Source: an uncultured bacterium (GTDB taxonomy: Bacteria > Patescibacteriota > Minisyncoccia > CAIUEV01). From it: 7,888 bases of DNA. Position 1 is the stretch's first letter. Every line of letters starts with the position of its first letter. The stretch is taken from assembly GCA_903898335.1 (NCBI GenBank), contig CAIUEV010000006.1, positions 1 to 7,888 of the forward strand. Direction: 5' to 3'. Positions 5,426-7,888 of this stretch are shown piece after piece. Both the position numbers and the translations under genes were made by a program. The notes below the pieces were generated by a model. It was not told the DNA's origin. It did not search any database and worked only from the letters and a program-made list of their open reading frames with translations.

Positions 5426-5499
5426 CGGGGTATGGCCTAATTGGTTAGGGCGCCTGCTTTGGGAGCAGGAGGTTCTGGGTTCGAGTCCCAGTACCCCGA
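5426..5499 (+). tRNA. tRNA-Pro(TGG)
   Basis: The acceptor CGGGGTA (5426-5432) pairs with TACCCCG (5492-5498), with discriminator A. The anticodon arm CCTGC-TTTGGGA-GCAGG gives anticodon TGG, and the T arm CTGGG-TTCGAGT-CCCAG is complete. The C1-G72 pair and A73 are typical of bacterial tRNA-Pro. CCA is not encoded (ACAA follows). Its 5' half is duplicated upstream. Confidence 0.95.
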
Positions 5500-5529
5500 C
5501 AAAATTTTTACTCAATCTAGTTGGTGGTT

Positions 5530-5883
5530 CTATCGACCTCCTCCAATGACACCGCTAACGGTTTTGACTATAACTAAGCCAAGGGCGGCGACGATGACGC
5601 CGACGAGGGCGTAAACCATAATTTTTTTGGCCTGTTGAATCTTGTCATTTTCTCCCTGAGCAGTCAAGTAAGTGAAGCCTGCATAGATAAAAACAATGAC
5701 GCAAAGGATGCCGACAAGAGTAATTGCCCAATTGCTGAGAGTTAGAAGAACTTGTTTGACCGAAGCACCCGACATGTTGGTTTCACTACCGATAGTTTCA
5801 GTCCCCCAACCCTCCTGGGAAACATTACCGGCGTTAGCTAACGGAATCCAAGCCGAAAGAAACAGCTGAGAAATCTTTTTCAT
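5530..5883 (-). CDS. VirB2/TrbC-like pilin family membrane protein
   Basis: This 117-aa protein has a short N-terminal signal-like segment (KK then a hydrophobic run to LANAGN, residues 2-20), a polar region, and two membrane helices: about 45-73 (SNWAITLVGILCVIVFIYAGFTYL) and 88-113 (VYALVGVIVAALGLVIVK). Between them is a cytoplasmic-type loop TAQGENDKIQQAKK. This layout, with the YAGFTYL-T-x-QG and AKKI patterns, is the VirB2/TrbC major pilin type, common in candidate phyla bacteria as isolated genes. No other conjugation or type IV secretion genes are in the window, so DNA transfer cannot be claimed; an envelope or pilus role is likely. The start lacks an SD and shares its 18-base leader with superoxide reductase. 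It is transcribed toward tRNA-Pro on the opposite strand, and 63 bp separate its start from the alkylation repair gene. Confidence 0.75.
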   Translation of the reverse strand: MKKISQLFLSAWIPLANAGNVSQEGWGTETIGSETNMSGASVKQVLLTLSNWAITLVGILCVIVFIYAGFTYLTAQGENDKIQQAKKIMVYALVGVIVAALGLVIVKTVSGVIGGGR

Positions 5884-5897
5884 TGTTTTATTTTAAT
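5880..5897 (-). repeat. SD-less A-rich start-site leader, copy 2 (pilin)
   Basis: The minus strand ATTAAAATAAAACAATGA spans the pilin start and is identical to 5232-5249 at the superoxide reductase start. Confidence 0.6.
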
Positions 5898-5906
5898 TTA
5901 TATAAG

Positions 5907-5925
5907 TTGTCTATATTCAATATAG
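5907..5925. promoter_or_regulatory. Palindrome in the pilin/alkylation repair divergent region
   Basis: CTATATTCAATATAG (5911-5925) has 7-bp perfect arms around one base, midway between divergent starts at 5883 and 5947. The minus strand also has TAGACAA (5913-5907), which is present in the superoxide reductase promoter. A site acting on both genes is possible; I could not find convincing promoter boxes for either. Confidence 0.3.
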
Positions 5926-5946
5926 GATAATATTTTTTAAAAACAA

Positions 5947-6675
5947 ATGAAAAAATTTTTGATGTTAAAGAAAGAATTTAGATCTTTGGCTGATATAAAA
6001 CAGGCGGGAATTTTGCAGAGGTTTTTTAAGACCGGACCCGGCCAATATGGCGAGGGAGATTTATTTTTAGGAATAAAAGTGCCGGTACAACGGAAATTGG
6101 CGAAAAAATATGCCGATTTGGAAATGTCATGGATAGAGAGGCTGTTAAACAGTCCCATTCATGAGCATCGGCTAACTTCACTTTTTATTTTAATTAGTCA
6201 GTTTAACAAGGCGGACTCTCAAACCCAAAAAGATATCTTTAACTTTTACATTGAGTATTCGAAAAGAATTAATAATTGGGATCTGGTCGACTTGTCGGCG
6301 CCGAATATTGTCGGCAAATATTTGGTGGATAAAAAAGTTAAAGAACTAAAAATCCTGGATCGATTGGCAGTGTCGCACAATCTTTGGGAAAGAAGAATCG
6401 CCATTCTGGCGACTTTTGAATTTATTAAATTGGGAAAAAGCGACTTGACTTTTAGAATCGCTCAAAAACTTTTGAAAGACAAAGAAGACTTGATTCACAA
6501 AGCGGTCGGTTGGATGCTTCGTGAAGTAGGCAAAAGAATCGGTGAGGCGGAGGAAGAAAAATTCCTACTTCCCCACTACCAATCAATGCCCCGCACCATG
6601 TTGCGTTACGCCATTGAAAGATTTCCGGAGGCAAAAAGAAAAAAGTATTTGAGGGGAAAGATTGGCCTTAAATAA
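5947..6675 (+). CDS. AlkD-family DNA alkylation repair protein
   Basis: This 242-aa protein is close in length and motif to AlkD, a HEAT-like-repeat glycosylase that removes N3- and N7-alkylated, positively charged bases from DNA. Visible family motifs: QYGEGDLFLGIKVPVQR at 33-49, NNWDLVDLSAPNIVG at 109-123, LWERRIAILATFEFI at 146-160, DLIHKAVGWMLREVGK at 181-196, and MPRTMLRYAIERF near the end. Trp111, Asp115, Arg150 and Trp189 correspond, by alignment from memory, to Bacillus cereus AlkD Trp109, Asp113, Arg148 and Trp187, all at a steady offset of two, so the catalytic set appears intact. ATG 5947 lacks an SD; an internal Met6 is an alternative start. It is single, divergent from the pilin gene and convergent with the 102-aa gene, with 9 bp between stops. 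Confidence 0.93.
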   Translation: MKKFLMLKKEFRSLADIKQAGILQRFFKTGPGQYGEGDLFLGIKVPVQRKLAKKYADLEMSWIERLLNSPIHEHRLTSLFILISQFNKADSQTQKDIFNFYIEYSKRINNWDLVDLSAPNIVGKYLVDKKVKELKILDRLAVSHNLWERRIAILATFEFIKLGKSDLTFRIAQKLLKDKEDLIHKAVGWMLREVGKRIGEAEEEKFLLPHYQSMPRTMLRYAIERFPEAKRKKYLRGKIGLK

Positions 6676-6684
6676 ACTATAGAT

Positions 6685-6993
6685 CTATTCGCATTTTTCT
6701 TCCCAGGGGCGGAGGCATTTTTCTTTTTTTTCGCACCAAGAGTAGCCGGCGGAACCGATACATCCGTGTTCGTCTTTATCTCCGCCAACAATATTTTCCG
6801 AGTTTTTGATTTCAGCAGGATTAGCTATTTTGGGCTCATTCGTACTAGGATCGGGAAGTTGTTCTTCGATGAGCGACGGTTTGGCTTTTGGCACTTCCCT
6901 TTCGGTTTTTGGAGTGTTCTGCTTCAAGTAAAAAAGAACAAGCAGGAGGCCAGCGGCGAGAAGAGCAATAACAATCGCGATTTTTTTGTTCAT
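6685..6993 (-). CDS. Membrane-anchored protein with Cys-rich C-terminus, 102 aa
   Basis: It starts MNKKIAIVIALLAAGLLLVLFYLK, a single N-terminal helix with positive residues before it, so the rest is expected outside the membrane. No lipobox cysteine is seen. Residues about 26-70 are a Pro-, Glu- and Lys-rich linker. The C-terminal segment from 72 carries DKDEHGCIGSAGYSWCEKK and then KCLRPWEEKCE, with Cys78, Cys87, Cys93 and Cys101. From memory, this tail resembles a short Cys/Trp motif found at the end of otherwise unrelated secreted proteins in many bacteria; its function is unknown to me. The four cysteines may form two disulfides or bind a metal. The start lacks an SD, with an AAACAAAAAAATG leader. 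Its stop converges on the alkylation repair gene. Confidence 0.75.
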   Translation of the reverse strand: MNKKIAIVIALLAAGLLLVLFYLKQNTPKTEREVPKAKPSLIEEQLPDPSTNEPKIANPAEIKNSENIVGGDKDEHGCIGSAGYSWCEKKEKCLRPWEEKCE

Positions 6994-7049
6994 TTTTTTG
7001 TTTAAAGATTTTTTTCAGTTTAACAAAATTAATTGGAAGAATAAAATTT

Positions 7050-7078
7050 TTGCGAAAGCTGAAAAGATGGGCTAGGAT
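7050..7078 (+). promoter_or_regulatory. Putative promoter of the tRNA cluster
   Basis: TTGCGA (7050-7055), a 17-bp spacer and TAGGAT (7073-7078) lie 17 bases before tRNA-Thr. Both boxes match 4 of 6, but the placement just before the first tRNA is as expected. Confidence 0.4.
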
Positions 7079-7095
7079 TTGGCATAAGTTTAGTT

Positions 7096-7168
7096 GCCGT
7101 TGTAGCTCAGTTGGTAGAGCAACTCCATGGTAAGGAGTAGGTCGCCGGTTCAAGTCCGGCCAACGGCT
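7096..7168 (+). tRNA. tRNA-Thr(GGT)
   Basis: Acceptor GCCGTTG pairs with CAACGGC (7161-7167), discriminator T. The anticodon arm ACTCC-ATGGTAA-GGAGT gives GGT, and the T arm GCCGG-TTCAAGT-CCGGC is complete. CCA is not encoded. It is the first gene of the cluster. Confidence 0.95.
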
Positions 7169-7175
7169 CAAAAAT

Positions 7176-7249
7176 CGGAGCGTAGCATAGTTGGTTAATG
7201 CGCAGGGCTGGGGGTCCTGAGACCGCAGGTTCGAATCCTGCCGTTCCGA
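7176..7249 (+). tRNA. tRNA-Pro(GGG)
   Basis: Acceptor CGGAGCG pairs with CGTTCCG (7242-7248, one G-U), discriminator A. The anticodon arm CAGGG-CTGGGGG-TCCTG gives GGG; the T arm GCAGG-TTCGAAT-CCTGC is complete. The C1-G72 pair fits tRNA-Pro. CCA is not encoded. Its D-loop contains an uninterrupted GGTTA. Confidence 0.94.
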
Positions 7250-7266
7250 CTCGATTGCTGAAGGAA

Positions 7267-7343
7267 GGACTTGTAGCTCAGTTGGTTAGAGCGCGGCGTT
7301 CACATCGCCGAGGTCAGAGGTTCGATCCCTCTCAAGTCCACCA
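7267..7343 (+). tRNA. tRNA-Val(CAC)
   Basis: Acceptor GGACTTG pairs with CAAGTCC (7333-7339), discriminator A, and CCA is encoded at 7341-7343, unlike its neighbours. The anticodon arm CGGCG-TTCACAT-CGCCG gives CAC; the T arm AGAGG-TTCGATC-CCTCT is complete. Confidence 0.95.
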
Positions 7344-7365
7344 AGCTCTATTTAAAAGATGATTT

Positions 7366-7457
7366 GGGAAAATCTCAGTCGGTTACCTGCCTGCCGGTAG
7401 GCAGGGAGCGTACGGTTCACATCCGTAAGGTCGCAGGTTCGAATCCTGCATTACCCA
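7366..7457 (+). pseudogene. Second tRNA-Val(CAC)-like gene, interrupted by the palindrome
   Basis: The 3' part is sound: anticodon arm TACGG-TTCACAT-CCGTA (CAC), T arm GCAGG-TTCGAAT-CCTGC, acceptor ATTACCC and discriminator A. The 5' part is not: GGGAAAA (7366-7372) mismatches ATTACCC at two positions, about two bases between acceptor and D stem seem missing, and the D stem has one mismatch. The D-loop is split after GGTTA by the 20-bp palindrome (7386-7405), after which GAGCG resumes. It differs in sequence from the intact tRNA-Val(CAC) just upstream, so it is not a simple duplicate of it. A functional but odd tRNA with an extra hairpin is less likely than a pseudogene. Confidence 0.7.
7386..7405. 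repeat. 20-bp GC-rich palindrome, copy 2
   Basis: It is identical to 5359-5378 and inserted at the same D-loop position (GGTTA before, then G) of an unrelated tRNA gene, 2 kb away. Confidence 0.9.
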
Positions 7458-7466
7458 CAATTTTTG

Positions 7467-7552
7467 GGAGAGGTCGCATAGTTGGTCTAGTGCGCCGGTT
7501 TCGAAAACCGGTGTACCGCAAGGTACCGAGGGTTCGAATCCCTCCCTCTCCG
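7467..7552 (+). tRNA. tRNA-Ser(CGA)
   Basis: Acceptor GGAGAGG pairs with CCTCTCC (7545-7551), discriminator G. The anticodon arm CCGGT-TTCGAAA-ACCGG gives CGA; a long variable arm GTACC-GCAA-GGTAC and T arm GAGGG-TTCGAAT-CCCTC mark a type II tRNA. CCA is not encoded. Its 3' end starts the tandem repeats. Confidence 0.95.
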
Positions 7553-7668
7553 CACGGAAAAATTCAATTTTTTTGGTTTCAAAATCCGGGAGGCAGGCCT
7601 CCCTCTCCGCACGGAAAAATTCAATCTTTTTGGTTTCAAAATCCGGGAGACAGGCTTCCCTCTCCGCC
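7541..7668. repeat. 57-bp tandem repeats containing the tRNA-Ser 3' end
   Basis: Units are 7541-7597 and 7598-7654, plus a partial third from 7655 to about 7668. Each begins with the tRNA-Ser tail (CCTCCCTCTCCG, changed to CTTCCCTCTCCG in the third), continues through an AT-rich middle, and ends CCGGGAGGCAGG (CCGGGAGACAGG in the second). The two full units differ at two positions. The end resembles half of the 20-bp palindrome (CCGGTAGGCAGG), with one mismatch in the first unit. Within the array GGGAGGC and GCCTCCC can pair as a 7-bp stem. Confidence 0.9.
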
Positions 7669-7679
7669 AATTTCAAACT

Positions 7680-7880
7680 ATGAACAAATATAAAAATATC
7701 AAAATCAATTATCCGATGATTGTCGTTACCTTGGTGGTGGCAGCTGTTTTTATCCGGATTTATCTTTCGGCGCTGGCCGAAGCACCTTCTGTTGATTCCG
7801 GTCCCAATTTTTTATTCACCTCGATTATGGCGTTAATTGTTTTGACACTCGGTCGTCTCCCCGTTTCTTTTAGAAAGTGA
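7680..7880 (+). CDS. Small two-helix membrane protein, 66 aa (hypothetical)
   Basis: The frame from ATG 7680 to the stop at 7880 encodes a 66-aa protein with a basic N-terminus (MNKYKNIKIN), a hydrophobic helix (YPMIVVTLVVAAVFIRIYLSAL, about 11-32), a short polar loop (EAPSVDSGPN), a second helix (LFTSIMALIVLTLGRL, about 45-60) and a basic end (FRK). The clean two-helix pattern with positive ends suggests it is real, but no family is recognised, there is no SD, and it lies directly behind the tandem repeats. It may be transcribed by read-through from the tRNA cluster. Confidence 0.5.
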   Translation: MNKYKNIKINYPMIVVTLVVAAVFIRIYLSALAEAPSVDSGPNFLFTSIMALIVLTLGRLPVSFRK

Positions 7881-7888
7881 AAAGTTGG

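Noticed and set aside
6679..6688. Palindrome ATAGATCTAT between the convergent alkylation repair and 102-aa genes
   Set aside because: It is only 10 bp, AT-rich and without a T-run, so too weak to call a terminator or operator.
6845..7171. Minus-strand open frame of 108 codons across the tRNA-Thr region (starts MSRWPDLNRRPTPYHG)
   Set aside because: The N-terminal part is the reverse complement of tRNA-Thr, a well-known source of false proteins, and the rest overlaps the 102-aa gene in another frame.
7541..7668. A CRISPR array
   Set aside because: There are only two full units plus a fragment, the units are contiguous with no unique spacers, and they contain a tRNA 3' end; no cas genes are present.
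7383..7676. Minus-strand open frame with a 19-residue repeat (AEREACLPDFETKKIEFFR)
   Set aside because: It is the antisense of tRNA-Ser, the tRNA-Val-like gene and the 57-bp repeats; 57 is divisible by three, so the frame stays open by chance. EREGFEPS and DSNLRPYGCE are typical tRNA-antisense translations.
7364..7693. Plus-strand open frame of 109 codons through the tRNA cluster
   Set aside because: It covers tRNA genes in the sense direction and the repeats; there is no protein-like composition or start signal.

Overview
The window looks like part of a small, AT-rich genome of a candidate-phyla-radiation (Patescibacteria, Parcubacteria-like) bacterium, probably anaerobic or microaerophilic. 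This is inferred from compact genes on both strands, many proteins without recognisable families, a small VirB2-like pilin, tRNA genes that mostly lack an encoded CCA, a mixture of Shine-Dalgarno-led and SD-less A-rich starts, and a GC-rich palindrome of a kind I associate with these genomes. No phylogenetic marker is present, so the placement is not secure.

Layout: (1) 1-1511, minus, a long reading frame running off the left edge encodes a RimK-like ATP-grasp protein with a long unassigned C-terminal part. (2) 1570-2971, minus, three small genes of unknown function: a 152-aa protein, a translationally coupled 57-aa protein that overlaps it and has a strong SD, a terminator, then a 180-aa protein with its own promoter. 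(3) 2987-3615, minus, a YgjP-type zinc metallopeptidase with a promoter. (4) 3672-5295, minus, an oxygen-defence cluster: desulfoferrodoxin/superoxide reductase, a small ACT-like protein and rubrerythrin, followed after 90 bp by a DUF378 membrane protein. Superoxide reductase turns superoxide into peroxide and rubrerythrin turns peroxide into water, so the two enzymes form one pathway. The promoter ahead of it carries an inverted repeat and shares its -35 region with a divergent promoter facing tRNA-Pro. (5) 5289-5499, plus, a truncated tRNA-Pro copy with a 20-bp palindrome in its D-loop, then the intact tRNA-Pro(TGG). (6) 5530-5883, minus, a VirB2/TrbC-like pilin, divergent from (7) an AlkD-type DNA alkylation repair glycosylase, 5947-6675, plus. 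(8) 6685-6993, minus, a membrane-anchored protein with a Cys-rich tail. (9) 7050-7552, plus, a tRNA cluster: Thr(GGT), Pro(GGG), Val(CAC), a second Val(CAC) interrupted by the same palindrome at the same D-loop position, and Ser(CGA). (10) 7541-7668, tandem 57-bp repeats of the tRNA-Ser 3' end, then a small two-helix membrane protein at 7680-7880.

The most unusual feature is the 20-bp palindrome inserted after the D-loop GGTTA in two unrelated tRNA genes, together with a half-palindrome-like sequence at the end of each 57-bp repeat. No CRISPR array, transposase, rRNA or phage gene was seen. No stretch over 300 bases lacks an annotated feature.
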